From the NCBI RefSeq assembly GCF_014174165.1, contig NZ_JABEQN010000031.1:1-52526 (forward strand): a DNA stretch of 52,526 nucleotides, given 5' to 3'. A program made the translations under genes and the position numbers. Of the stretch, positions 24,799-35,100 are shown in pieces. This stretch comes from Gluconacetobacter dulcium (lineage in GTDB: Bacteria; Pseudomonadota; Alphaproteobacteria; Acetobacterales; Acetobacteraceae). Position 1 is the stretch's first letter. The number at the start of each line of letters is the position of its first letter. The notes under the pieces were generated by a model that saw nothing but the letters and a program-made list of their open reading frames with translations, did no database searches and was not told the DNA's origin.

Positions 24799-26829
24799 AT
24801 GAACGACGATCTCTTTTCCGCGCCGCGCCCGAAGCGGGAGCCTCGCCCCCGCCCGACCGAGGCCGCCGTGCCGGCTCCGGCCAACGCGGCCGAGGCGTAC
24901 GACGCCAGCGCGATCGAGGTGCTGGAAGGGCTGGAGCCCGTCCGGCGTCGGCCCGGCATGTATATCGGCGGCACGGACGAGGGCGCGTATCATCATCTCG
25001 CCGCCGAGATCCTGGACAATGCGATGGACGAGGCGGTGGCCGGCCACGCCACCACCATTGATGTCTCGCTGGAAGCCGGCGACTGGCTGACCATCCGCGA
25101 CAACGGGCGCGGCATCCCGGTCGATCCCCACCCAAAATTCAAGGACCGCTCGGCCCTGGAAGTCATCCTGACCACGCTGCACGCGGGCGGGAAATTCTCC
25201 GGCAAGGCCTATGCGACCTCGGGCGGCCTGCACGGCGTGGGGTCGTCGGTGGTCAATGCCCTGGCCGCGCGGATGGAGGTCGAGGTCGCACGCGACCGCA
25301 CCCTGTGGCGTCAGGCCTACGAACGCGGCCATCCGGTCACGACGCTGGAAAAGGTGGGGCCGACCCAGAACCGGCGCGGCACCCAGATCCGCTTCACCCC
25401 CGACCCGCAGATCTTCGGGCGGCTCCATTTCTCGCCCGCGCGCCTGTACAAGCTGTGCCGGTCCAAGGCGTACCTGTATCGCGGCGTGACCATCCGCTGG
25501 GCCTGCGACCCGGCGCTGATCCGTGACGACGCCATTCCCGCCGAAGCCGTGCTGCATTTCCCCGGCGGCGTGGCCGACAGCCTGCGCGACGAGCTGGGCT
25601 CGGCCGCGCTGCTGGCCGAGATGTGGTCCGGCGACGCCGACCTGCCGGTGGGGCCGGACGGCGCCGAGACCGGCCGGATGGAATGGGCGGTGGCGTTCCT
25701 GGAATCGGGGTCGTCCACGCTCGCCTCGTATTGCAACACCATCCCCACCCCGCAGGGCGGCACGCACGAGGCCGGGTTCCGCACCGCGCTGCTCAAGGGC
25801 TTCCGGGCGTGGGGCGAGCAGCGGTCGAACCGCCGCGCCTCGGCGATCGCGGCCGACGACATCATGGGCATCATCGCCGCCAAGCTGTCGGTCTTCATCC
25901 GCGATCCGCAGTTCCAGGGCCAGACCAAGGAAAAACTGACCTCGCCCGAGGCCGGCCGCCTGGTCGAAACCGCGCTGCGCGACCGGTTCGAGCAGTGGCT
26001 GGCCGGCCACCCCGCGCAGGCGGACAACCTGCTGGCCTTCATCATCGAACGCGCCGAAGAACGGCTGCGCCGCAAGGACCTCAAGGACACCCCGCGCAAG
26101 AGCGCCACAAGACGCCTGCGCCTGCCGGGCAAGCTGACCGACTGCACGCGCGAAAACGCGGCCGAGACCGAAATCTTCCTGGTCGAGGGCGATTCCGCCG
26201 GCGGCTCGGCCAAGCAGGCCCGCAACCGCGAAACCCAGGCGGTGCTGCCCCTGCGCGGCAAGATCCTGAACGTCGCCAGCGCCTCGACCGAAAAGCTGCG
26301 CGCCAACCAGGAACTCCGCGATCTGGTCGAGGCCCTGGGCTGCGGCATCGGCGACCGGTTCGACGCCACGCGCCTGCGCTACGGGCGCGTCATCATCATG
26401 ACCGACGCCGACGTGGACGGCGCGCACATCGCGTCGCTGCTGATGACCTTCTTCTACCGCGAACTGCCCGAACTGATCCGCCGGGGGCATGTCTATCTGG
26501 CACAGCCGCCGCTCTACCGCCTGACCCAGGGCGGCAGGACGGTCTATGCGATGGACGATGCCGACCGCGAGCGGAAGCTGAAATCGGATTTCAAGCCGAA
26601 CGCCAAGGTCGAGATCTCACGCTTCAAGGGCCTTGGCGAAATGCCGCCGGGCGACCTGAAACAGACGACGATGGACCCGAAGAAGCGCACGCTGCTGCAA
26701 GTCGTCACCCGGCCCGAAGACCGCGCGCTGACCAGCGACCGGGTCGAGCAACTGATGGGCCGAAAAGCCGAGTCGCGCTTCCAGTTCATTCAGGAACATG
26801 CCCGCCTGGTCGAAGAACTGGACGTCTGA
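24799..26829 (+). CDS. parE: DNA topoisomerase IV subunit B
   Basis: 676 residues. With ParC it decatenates daughter chromosomes. The GHKL ATPase carries EILDNAMDEAV, the DNGRGIP motif and GLHGVGSSVVNAL. The Toprim part carries EGDSAGGSAKQARNRETQAVLPLRG and the metal-binding TDADVDGAHI. GyrB-specific C-terminal insertions are absent and the protein is shorter than GyrB, supporting ParE. An Arg/Pro-rich N-terminal extension of ~30 residues precedes the core. ATG 24799. Confidence 0.93.
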   Translation: MNDDLFSAPRPKREPRPRPTEAAVPAPANAAEAYDASAIEVLEGLEPVRRRPGMYIGGTDEGAYHHLAAEILDNAMDEAVAGHATTIDVSLEAGDWLTIRDNGRGIPVDPHPKFKDRSALEVILTTLHAGGKFSGKAYATSGGLHGVGSSVVNALAARMEVEVARDRTLWRQAYERGHPVTTLEKVGPTQNRRGTQIRFTPDPQIFGRLHFSPARLYKLCRSKAYLYRGVTIRWACDPALIRDDAIPAEAVLHFPGGVADSLRDELGSAALLAEMWSGDADLPVGPDGAETGRMEWAVAFLESGSSTLASYCNTIPTPQGGTHEAGFRTALLKGFRAWGEQRSNRRASAIAADDIMGIIAAKLSVFIRDPQFQGQTKEKLTSPEAGRLVETALRDRFEQWLAGHPAQADNLLAFIIERAEERLRRKDLKDTPRKSATRRLRLPGKLTDCTRENAAETEIFLVEGDSAGGSAKQARNRETQAVLPLRGKILNVASASTEKLRANQELRDLVEALGCGIGDRFDATRLRYGRVIIMTDADVDGAHIASLLMTFFYRELPELIRRGHVYLAQPPLYRLTQGGRTVYAMDDADRERKLKSDFKPNAKVEISRFKGLGEMPPGDLKQTTMDPKKRTLLQVVTRPEDRALTSDRVEQLMGRKAESRFQFIQEHARLVEELDV

Positions 26830-26886
26830 CCCCTTGCCCGTCCCGATACGCGCCGCCAGTCCCGCCGCCATGCCCCCAAACCGGCG

Positions 26887-27807
26887 ATGAGTGCCCCCAG
26901 GCCGCCCATGGCTGGCGGCGAACGGCTGTATGATCCAGCCATCGGCATGCTGCTGGTCGTGACGGGCATGTTTTCGTTCCAGGTGGGCGGATCGTTCGCC
27001 AAGCTGCTGTTTCCCGTCTTCGGGCCGCTGGGCACGGTCAGCCTGCGGCTATGGATCGCCGCCATCGTGCTGGGCATCCTGGTGCGCCCGTGGCGCGCGG
27101 CACCCGACCGGGCGACCCTGAAACTGATTTTCTGGTATGGTGCCTCGATCGGCATCATGAACATGGGGTTCTATCTCTCCCTGGAGCGCATGCCCCTGGG
27201 CGTGGCGGTCGCCATCGAATTTCTGGGGCCGCTGACCCTCTCCCTGTCCGGAGCGCGCCGCGCGCGCGAACTGCTGGTCTGCCCGCTGATCGCCGGCGGG
27301 TTGTATCTGCTGCTGCAACCGGGCGCGGCCCTGGCCGGTCATCCGCTCGACCTGCTGGGCGTGGCCTACGGACTGATGGCCGCCCTGGCCTGGGCCGCCT
27401 ATATCGTGACGGGCAGCCGGGTCAGCCGGCGCATCGACGCCGCGCGCGCGACGGCGCTGGGCCAGGCCGTGGGCGCGGCGCTGGTCACGCCGCTGATGTT
27501 CGCGACGCTGCCGGTCGCCATCGTCCATCCCCACGCCGCCTTTCTGGCCTGCGGCGTCGCCGTCCTGTCCTCCGCCCTGCCCTACACGCTGGAGATGCTG
27601 GCCATGAAGCGGCTCCATCCGCGCCAGTTCGGCCTCCTGACCAGCCTGGACCCGGCACTCGCCACCATCACCGGCATGCTGCTGCTGGGCGAGCATCTGG
27701 CCCTCGCGCAATGGGCCGGGATTCTGTGCATCGTCCTGAGTTCGATCACGGGCGTCCTGGCCCAATCCCCAGGCGCCCGAACGGCGGCGACACTGCCCGA
27801 GATATGA
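26887..27807 (+). CDS. rhtA: EamA/RhtA-type amino acid exporter
   Basis: 306 residues with ten predicted membrane helices in two EamA halves. The layout and segments such as SLERMPLGVAVAIEFLGPL and ALPYTLEMLAMKRL closely resemble the RhtA threonine/homoserine exporter of E. coli. Substrate specificity is inferred. ATG 26887 lies 57 bp after parE without a strong ribosome site, so it may be cotranscribed. Confidence 0.8.
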   Translation: MSAPRPPMAGGERLYDPAIGMLLVVTGMFSFQVGGSFAKLLFPVFGPLGTVSLRLWIAAIVLGILVRPWRAAPDRATLKLIFWYGASIGIMNMGFYLSLERMPLGVAVAIEFLGPLTLSLSGARRARELLVCPLIAGGLYLLLQPGAALAGHPLDLLGVAYGLMAALAWAAYIVTGSRVSRRIDAARATALGQAVGAALVTPLMFATLPVAIVHPHAAFLACGVAVLSSALPYTLEMLAMKRLHPRQFGLLTSLDPALATITGMLLLGEHLALAQWAGILCIVLSSITGVLAQSPGARTAATLPEI

Positions 27808-28024
27808 CAGGCGCCGCATGCGCGGCGAGTGATCGGCTCCGACAGACAGCGTGGCAAGAATATCACATTCACGGCATCCCGCGCTCAGGGCTGTCAAAGA
27901 GAACAGCCAAACCCATCAAAAAAAGTTGTCTGCTGAATTTTACCGAATAATAAAATTGAATTTACGAATTTCTAATATTTCCTCTTCGTTGAACACGACC
28001 CTTGCGAATATTGATGGGCACCCA
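27808..28024. other. AT-rich spacer upstream of the first receptor leader
   Basis: The spacer contains a small GC hairpin (27812-27827, CGCCGC-ATGC-GCGGCG) just after rhtA, then a markedly AT-rich stretch (27910-28010). No gene is supported. The promoter for the first TonB receptor probably lies here or in the shared leader, but I cannot name its hexamers. Confidence 0.45.
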
Positions 28025-28042
28025 TGTTGCAGATGGGCAACA
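28025..28042. promoter_or_regulatory. Dyad TGTTGC-N6-GCAACA, copy 1
   Basis: The arms are perfect and identical to those at 31863-31880, while the six-base spacer differs (AGATGG versus ACAGTA). Conserved arms with a free spacer fit a dimeric regulator's operator, or an RNA stem with variable loop. Confidence 0.5.
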
Positions 28043-28341
28043 GAACGCAAAGAATCTGTAACAAGCACCCCGCAAGCGGTCGACAAGCCCGTTACGATCA
28101 TGTGTAACTTTTATTAACGCGCCGTAACTAGGCAATTACACATGTCAAGGGAGTTCTACGCGACATCGCAATCTCCGGAAGTCCGGAACAGGATGAAACG
28201 TGGCCGATCACTGGAATTATATCGGAGTCCTCATGATTTCCGGAAATTCTCCGTTCGGATGATGTGGCATGGCTTTTGGCGCCGAATACTTGTCAAGACA
28301 CTCGCTTACCGATTTTCACGTTAACCCTTCTGGAGAAATTC
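28025..28341 (+). repeat. Receptor leader, copy 1
   Basis: These 317 bp before the first TonB receptor align end to end with 31863-32179 before the second. Shared blocks include GATCATGTGTA, AACGCGCC, GGGAGTTC, GGATGAAACG, TTTGGCGCCGAAT, CAAGACACT and GAGAAATTC, which supplies the ribosome site. Other parts have diverged. Copy 1 also has several GTAAC/GTTAC words (28057-28128). It is a likely promoter plus long 5' untranslated leader. Confidence 0.75.
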
Positions 28342-31300
28342 ATGGGCGATCGCCAGATAAAGCAGACGACCGCACGCGCCTTCCGTCGCAAGAACAGCCT
28401 TCTGCTGGCCGGTGTCGCAACCGCCGCACTGATACTCCCCGCGATCAGAGAGGCTCACGCCGCGGACACCACGCAGAGCGGTAAAACGAAGCACAAGGTC
28501 GCACACACGGCAAAAGTGCATCGCGCTCCCGTCACTACGACCGGCGTGCGGACAGTCCGGGCCACCGCAACCACGCCCGTTGCCGCCACCGCGCCCGTGC
28601 CCGTGCCCGTGAAGGCCCAGACTCTGGCGCAGGCCAGCACGGATACGTCCGGACTGAGCGTTGATCAGGAACAGATCGTGGTCACGGGTTCGCGTCTCGC
28701 GCATAAAGCGATCAACGACATCGCGCCCAGCTATAGCGTCGATGCCGCGCAGCTCTCGGCCCGCGGCTATACCAACCTGGGCACGGCCCTGCTGCGTGAG
28801 GACACGGCCTTCAGTTCGCCCGACAACAGCATGGCGGGCCAGCAGGGATCGTTCGGGGCCGGACAGTTCTTTGCCAGCATGCTCGGGATGGGTTCCCAGC
28901 GAACGCTGACACTGGTCAACGGCCATCGTTTTGTTTCGGGCGCATCATCGTCGCTCTTCGGCGCGGTCGCCGGATCTCCGGTCGATATGTCGACACTGCC
29001 CGTGTCGCTGGTCAAGCGTGTCGAACGCAAGACCGTTGGCGGCGCCCCGGCTTATGGGTCGGACGCCATCGCAGGTGTCGTCAACTATATTCTCGATGAC
29101 GATTTCCAGGGCGTCAAACTCAACGCGCAGGGTGGCTTCAGCCAGCGCGAGGATTACGGCTCGGCCCATATCGCCTTCACGGCCGGCCACCATTTCGATC
29201 ACGATCGCGGCGGCATCGTCTTCAATCTGGAATATACCGACACGTTGCCCATGACGAACGCACAGCGGGCAAACTCGGTCGGCAATGGCGACGATCGCAT
29301 GTCCTACGGACAGGCGTCCGCCGCGGACAATTCTCCTTTCAAGTACGTCTTGCGAGATGGCTCGCGCCGCTATCTCGAATTCACGACGACAGGCATGCCC
29401 CTGGGCATCGATTCATATCCCACGCTGAACGGCCAGCCTTATGCCAGTCTGACAAACGCGGCGGGTCAGCCTCTGATTTTCAGCCAGGATGGCAGGAGCC
29501 TGGTTCCACTGACGTTCAAGCAGGCCAACGGCGACCAGTTGACCGGCGTGAACGGCAACGGCTTTCCGATCAACAATTACAGTAACCTCATCACAGGCCA
29601 GCATCGTCTCAATCTGACCGGCCTCAATCACTATCAGATCACGGACCATCTCAAGCTGTCTCTTGAAGAGTGGTATCAGCAGAGCGACAGCTTCAACACG
29701 GCAGCGCAGGGCTATTATAATACCGCCCTATTCGGCAATGCCATGACGGGCAGCACGACCGACGGTACCGCCAACGGTGATCTGGTGCTGAGCACCAACA
29801 ATCCGTTCCTGACGGCCGGCGAACAGAACACCATCAAATCGGCACTCGCTGCCCAGGGTCTGCCCACCGACAGCTTCTATATGGCACGCGCCAACCAGGA
29901 TATCGGCGCGGGATATTTCACGACCAACAACCAGATGTTCCGCTTTGTCGGCACGCTGGCCGGTGACTTCAATTTCGCTGGTCGGCATTTTGACTGGGAT
30001 GTCACGCCGGAATACGGCAAGAACATCAGCACCACCGACCAGCCCCAGATCGTGACGCAGAACTATTATAACGCGATCAATGCGGTCACCGCCGCCGACG
30101 GCTCGATCGTCTGCGCACCGGGCTATACGTCTGCCGGCATCGCGACAGTGAACCCTACCTGTTCTCCGCTGAATGTCTTCGGCCAGGGACAGGCGTCTCA
30201 GGACGCGGCCAATTATGTGATGGCCCGTACCCGCACGAAGCAGATCAATTCGCAGTTCGACGTACTGGGCGAAGTCAAGAGCACCGTGGTCAAGCTGCCG
30301 GCGGGCGACATCCGCTATGCGATCGGTTATGAACACCGTCGGGAAAGCTTCAACTTCAATCCGGGCGCCTATAACCTCGGCCAGCTCCAGCCAGACGGCT
30401 CGCGTGATCCGTGGGGCGCTTCGGCGGTGATGACACCGGTGGTGGGCTCCTACGAAACCCATGAAGCCTTCGGCACCCTGTCCGTGCCGCTCGTCAATCC
30501 GAGCATGCAGGTTCCCGGCGTCTTCAACGCGTCCATCGAAGCCGATGCGCGCTACGTCCATAACAGCATAACGGGCGGCTTCTGGACGTGGACCGCCGGC
30601 GGCGCCTATTCGCCGGTTCGTGACATCACGTTCCGTGGCAATTATACGCGCTCGCTCCGCGCGCCGGCCGTGACTGAACTGTTTGCGCCGCAAGGCACGG
30701 TGTTCGATCTGGGTGACGATCCCTGCTCCAGCCAGTTCATCAATACCGGGCCGAATCCCGCGACGCGCATGGCCAATTGCGAGGCAGCAGGCGTGCCCGC
30801 TACCGGTTTCAATTCCAACATTGTCAACTTCACGCAGAAGGGCGTGTCCGGCGGCAATCCGCACCTGAGGAACGAGGTCGCGGATTCCTTCACCGGCGGC
30901 TTTATGTTCACACCGCACTTCGCGCGTGGGCTGGAACTGACGGCCGACTTCAACGACATCAAGCTGAGCAACGAAATCACCTCGCTCACCCTCGGGCAGT
31001 TGATGCAGGCATGCTACGATTCCGCGACCTACCCCAATCAATATTGCAGCACCTTCTCGCGCGGCACCGATCATCAGATTCAGCCGGGATTTCAGGAAGG
31101 CTACTATAACATTGCCTCGCGGCATGTGCAGGCGCTTCAGGCCGCCCTGCACTATACGGTATCGCTGCGCCGCTTCGGCCTGCCGGACGATGCCGGACTG
31201 CTGCAAGGCTCGGTCAACTACACGCACTACGCCAACAATACACGCACCCTTCTGGGTACGACCTATCAAGAATCGGGAGATCTCGGCACGCCGAACGACC

Positions 31301-31614
31301 GCTTCACGGCAGACCTGAACTATGTTCGTGGGCCGCTCTTCTTCCAGTGGCAGATCCTTTATTACGGTCCGTCCAAATATGCCCTGAACGTGTCGGATAC
31401 GACATACCAGCACAACAAAGTCGCCCAATGGTTTACCTTCAATACAACTATTGAATACACGTTCGCCAAGCATTGGACGGCGAACTTCATGATGAACAAC
31501 GTCTTCGACGGCAGGCCGCAATATCCTTACCAGATCAGCGGCAGCTCATATGATCGCTATATGGACGCCATCATCGGCCGCAACTTCCAGGTTTCCCTGA
31601 CAGCGGCTTTCTGA
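28342..31614 (+). CDS. TonB-dependent outer membrane receptor (first of tandem pair)
   Basis: 1090 residues, starting at ATG 28342 seven bases after GGAG. The long signal peptide ends near residue 40 (REAHA). A Lys/His/Thr then Val/Pro/Ala linker (41-107) separates it from the TonB-box-like EQIVVTGSRL (110-119), which is unusually far from the N-terminus. The plug follows (DGSDAIAGVVNY-like: YGSDAIAGVVNYIL), then a large 22-strand barrel ending in aromatic QVSLTAAF. The family imports siderophores, vitamins, sugars or peptides using ExbBD-TonB energy; the ligand cannot be told. The first 12 residues nearly match the next receptor. GC is lower than in the housekeeping genes. Confidence 0.9.
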   Translation: MGDRQIKQTTARAFRRKNSLLLAGVATAALILPAIREAHAADTTQSGKTKHKVAHTAKVHRAPVTTTGVRTVRATATTPVAATAPVPVPVKAQTLAQASTDTSGLSVDQEQIVVTGSRLAHKAINDIAPSYSVDAAQLSARGYTNLGTALLREDTAFSSPDNSMAGQQGSFGAGQFFASMLGMGSQRTLTLVNGHRFVSGASSSLFGAVAGSPVDMSTLPVSLVKRVERKTVGGAPAYGSDAIAGVVNYILDDDFQGVKLNAQGGFSQREDYGSAHIAFTAGHHFDHDRGGIVFNLEYTDTLPMTNAQRANSVGNGDDRMSYGQASAADNSPFKYVLRDGSRRYLEFTTTGMPLGIDSYPTLNGQPYASLTNAAGQPLIFSQDGRSLVPLTFKQANGDQLTGVNGNGFPINNYSNLITGQHRLNLTGLNHYQITDHLKLSLEEWYQQSDSFNTAAQGYYNTALFGNAMTGSTTDGTANGDLVLSTNNPFLTAGEQNTIKSALAAQGLPTDSFYMARANQDIGAGYFTTNNQMFRFVGTLAGDFNFAGRHFDWDVTPEYGKNISTTDQPQIVTQNYYNAINAVTAADGSIVCAPGYTSAGIATVNPTCSPLNVFGQGQASQDAANYVMARTRTKQINSQFDVLGEVKSTVVKLPAGDIRYAIGYEHRRESFNFNPGAYNLGQLQPDGSRDPWGASAVMTPVVGSYETHEAFGTLSVPLVNPSMQVPGVFNASIEADARYVHNSITGGFWTWTAGGAYSPVRDITFRGNYTRSLRAPAVTELFAPQGTVFDLGDDPCSSQFINTGPNPATRMANCEAAGVPATGFNSNIVNFTQKGVSGGNPHLRNEVADSFTGGFMFTPHFARGLELTADFNDIKLSNEITSLTLGQLMQACYDSATYPNQYCSTFSRGTDHQIQPGFQEGYYNIASRHVQALQAALHYTVSLRRFGLPDDAGLLQGSVNYTHYANNTRTLLGTTYQESGDLGTPNDRFTADLNYVRGPLFFQWQILYYGPSKYALNVSDTTYQHNKVAQWFTFNTTIEYTFAKHWTANFMMNNVFDGRPQYPYQISGSSYDRYMDAIIGRNFQVSLTAAF

Positions 31615-31625
31615 CCGGACCTCGC

Positions 31626-31663
31626 CCCGACGGAGGCATCCGTCGGGCATGGCCTGATTTTTT
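31626..31663 (+). terminator. Hairpin terminator after the first receptor
   Basis: CCCGACGGA-GGCA-TCCGTCGGG (31626-31647) is a perfect 9-bp stem 12 nt after the stop, followed ten bases later by a T6 run (31658-31663). Confidence 0.6.
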
Positions 31664-31862
31664 CGCCCGATCGGCTCGTTATACCCGGTCGGGCACCCTC
31701 GCGGAACGATATCCGCCGATCTGCCCTACCAACGAAGGCGCGGTGCGGAACCGCCCTTCACCCCCAGCCGTCGAGGCCCATGGTTCCCAGGGCTCGGCCG
31801 CCGCCCCCATCTCCCGGTGCACTGCCCGCATGGCATCATGAAGTGGGCGATCCGACTCTTCC
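31664..31862. other. Spacer between the first receptor and the second leader
   Basis: It begins with a near-perfect inverted repeat (GCCCGATCGG and CCGGTCGGGC, one mismatch). I see nothing gene-like in the rest. Together with the leader it makes a gene-free stretch of 565 bp between the receptors. Confidence 0.45.
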
Positions 31863-31880
31863 TGTTGCACAGTAGCAACA
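31863..31880. promoter_or_regulatory. Dyad TGTTGC-N6-GCAACA, copy 2
   Basis: Same arms and spacing as the dyad at 28025-28042, with a different six-base centre. It is a candidate binding site for a shared regulator of both receptors. Confidence 0.5.
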
Positions 31881-32179
31881 TAATGCAAGAAATCTGTCAC
31901 ATCTGTTGCGCAGACGGTCGACAGGATCATCCCGATCATGTGTAGTTTTTGATAACGCGCCTGCAACAGGCACATGACATTTGCTCAGGGAGTTCCACGA
32001 ACGCATCGTCCTTATCGACAATCCAGAAAGGGATGAAACGCGGCCGAGCAGAGAATGACGCCGGAATCGATCGGATTCCTGGCTCCGTCTCTGCCCTGAA
32101 CTCATGGCATCACCTTTGGCGCCGAATGCCGACCAAGACACTTGCTTATCAATCCTCACATCAATATCGGGAGAAATTC
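31863..32179 (+). repeat. Receptor leader, copy 2
   Basis: Homologous to 28025-28341 and exactly the same length (317 bp), though many positions differ. It retains the dyad at its left edge, the GATCATGTGTA block, GGATGAAACG-CGGCCGA, TTTGGCGCCGAAT and the GAGAAATTC ribosome site next to ATG. An extra CTGTTGC / GCAACAG pair (around 31903 and 31962) is present only here. Confidence 0.75.
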
Positions 32180-35100
32180 ATGGGCGATCGCCAGATAAGG
32201 CCGACGACCGCACGAACAACCCAGCGCCAAAAGAATGTTCTTCTCTTTGCCTTCACGGCCATGAGCGGAATGATGTATTCTTCCGCTTTCGCGCAGAGTG
32301 CGGAGCGGGCGACACAAACACTTCCCAAGCACCACACCCGCACGACCAAAGCCGCCAAAGTCGCAAAGCCGGTATCGGTCGCAGCACCCGTCGCTCCGGT
32401 CGCGGCGGTCCCCATGGCTCCGTCGTCCTCACGCAACGCCTCAGTCCTCGCGAACGCTGCTTCCGCGACGATCCCCGAGGCAGAGCCGGAAAACGTCATT
32501 GTAACGGGCACCCTGTTCCACGATCCCAACGCCTCCAGCGCGGCTCCGATCGAGGAACTGACGTCGCGCGACATGCAGCGCCGCGGCATCAAGACAGTGA
32601 CCGACGCGCTGCAACAGCTTTCCTCGAACGGCTCAGGGAACCTGACAAACGCGTTCGGTGCCAACGGTGCTTTCGCAACGGGTGCGTCCGCGCCTTCGCT
32701 GCACGGCCTGACGACCGACTCAACCCTGGTTCTGATGGACGGCCAGCGCCTGTCCTACTACCCGCTGGCCGATGACGGCGAACGTGACTTCGTCGATACC
32801 AACTGGATGCCTCAGTCGATCATGGAACGGATCGACGTGAAGGAAGACGGCGGCTCCGCAACGTATGGTGCCGATGCTGTCGGCGGCGTGATCAACTTCA
32901 TTACCCGCAAGGAAATCAAGGGTTTCGAAGGGAATGCCGAAGGCGGTCTGAGCCAACGCGGCATCGCAGGCCATCAGCGCCTGTACGCGACCTACGGCCA
33001 TGGTGATCTGGCGCGTGACGGATATAATTTCTACATCAACGCGGAATATCAGCAGGACGACGCTGTATATAACCGCGACCTCGGTTACCCGTACAACACG
33101 TCCGATCTGACCGGCATCGGCGGCAGCAACTGGATTTATAACGGCGCCAATCCCAATGCCAGCTACGGCAGCCCGCAGGCAATCGTCGCTCCCGTCAATA
33201 GCAGCGGCCAGGTTGTCGGCAGTTATCAACTGCTGAACCCCTCCGCAAGTTGCGGCAAATACGGTTCGGCTTCCAGCGGGACACTTGGCGCTTCCACCAA
33301 CTATATCGGTAGCGGCAGTGCTTTCAGCGGTTGCAGCATCGACACGACCAAAGCATATGCCCAGACCAGCCCGTCGATTCAGCGCATCAACGCAACGGCT
33401 CACTTTACCGCCAATGTCACGCCGCGCTCCCAGTTTACTGCGATGTTCACCTACTCGCAGACAACGACGACCGCACCGGGCTCGCTCGGGGGAGTGCCTG
33501 CGCTTCTGCAAGCGCAGACCCAGGCCAAACTGGCCAACACCAACAACCTGCTGATCCCGGCACTTCTTCCCAATGGGCAGCTCAATCCGAACGATCCGTT
33601 CGCCGCTCAGGGCCAGGCCGCCAGCATGTATTACATGTTCGGTGACCTGGTTCCGACAACCGTTGCCTACAGCCAGAACTTCCGCGGTTCGATGCGCTAT
33701 AACGGCACTGCGGCATCGAACTGGGGATCGGACTGGAATTACGATTTCAACTTCGTCGGCATGAATTCGATGCTGGCACAGACCTATACCGGCTTCCCGA
33801 CGATCGACGGCATCGAGAACGCTGTCGCCAATGGCACGTACAACTTCGTCGATCCGTCCAAGAACTCCCAGGCTGTCCTGAATTCGATCGCACCAAAAAA
33901 CGTCGTGCATGATCGGACCCAGGAATATTCCTACGAAATGACGGGGAGCAAAGGCCTGTTTCGCCTTCCGGGCGGCATGGTGAATGTCGCGATCGGTGGC
34001 AATATCCGCTGGGAATCCCTCTACGCTCCCAATGGCAACCCGGTCAATCTGGCCGACCCTGGCGCCCAGTACTTTTCCATCAACCCTGTCAGCGCCCAGG
34101 GCAGCCGTTGGGTTGAATCCGGCTTCTGGGAACTCGGCCTGCCGTTCCACAAGATGCTGAAAGCCGATCTGGCTGGTCGCTATGATAATTACTCGACCAG
34201 CACCGGCACGGGCTATGGCCATTACACCCCGCAAGCCAATCTGGTGTTCAAACCGGTCGATCAGTTTGCCCTACGCGGCACGTTCTCGCGTGGTTTCCGC
34301 GTCCCCAGCTTCTCAGAAACGGGTGGCCAGACTGTCGGCTACATTAATAATAACATCACCAACCCGGCCTGGTTGGCTGAACATAACAACGACGCGTACA
34401 CTAAGACCTATAGTGTTGGCCTGAACTCGGTCGGCAACCCGAATCTGAAGCCGGAAATCGCGACCAACTTCAGTGGTGGCGCGGTCATCAAGCCGCTGCC
34501 GTGGATTACCCTGAGCGCCGATTATTATTACATCAAGAAGTCGAACTATATTACGGGCAATCCGTACGGTCAGAACGCGACTCTGATCAGCAATGATTAC
34601 GTGTCGGGTCAACCGCTCCCGCCCGGCATAACGGTGACGCCGGACGCTGTTGACGCCGCGAACCCATCGGCAATGCCACGGCCAGGCTTGATCAATTACG
34701 GCTTCATCAACACGCCGTGGATGCGCACCGACGGTGTTCAGCTCGGCTTCACCGCCTCGCACCGTTTGCCTGGCGTGCTGCATGAGGTGAACTGGTACAG
34801 CAAAGGTGAAATGACCTATGTTCGTCGGTTCTCGATTGGGATACCGGGCGGCGAGGTCCAGGAATTTGCTGGGACCATCGGCCCGTACAATACCACCTCG
34901 GCTTCCGGCACCCCGCGCTGGAAGGCCAACTGGGCCAATACGTTCATGTGGCGCAAGCTGGCAGTAACGCCGACGGTCTATTATACCAGCGGCTACAAAA
35001 CCATCGCGGCCGATGCAGGTGCCACCAGTTGCGGCCTTCTGACGGGCGCGGCTCAGATACCTTCCACCCAATGCCATGTTAAGAACTATTGGGATGTCGA

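Noticed and set aside
28345-28354. GGCGATCGCC palindrome right after the receptor start codons, like a HIP1 word
   Set aside because: It encodes the conserved Gly-Asp-Arg of the shared N-terminus in both receptors, so protein or leader conservation explains it; no enrichment is seen elsewhere in the window.
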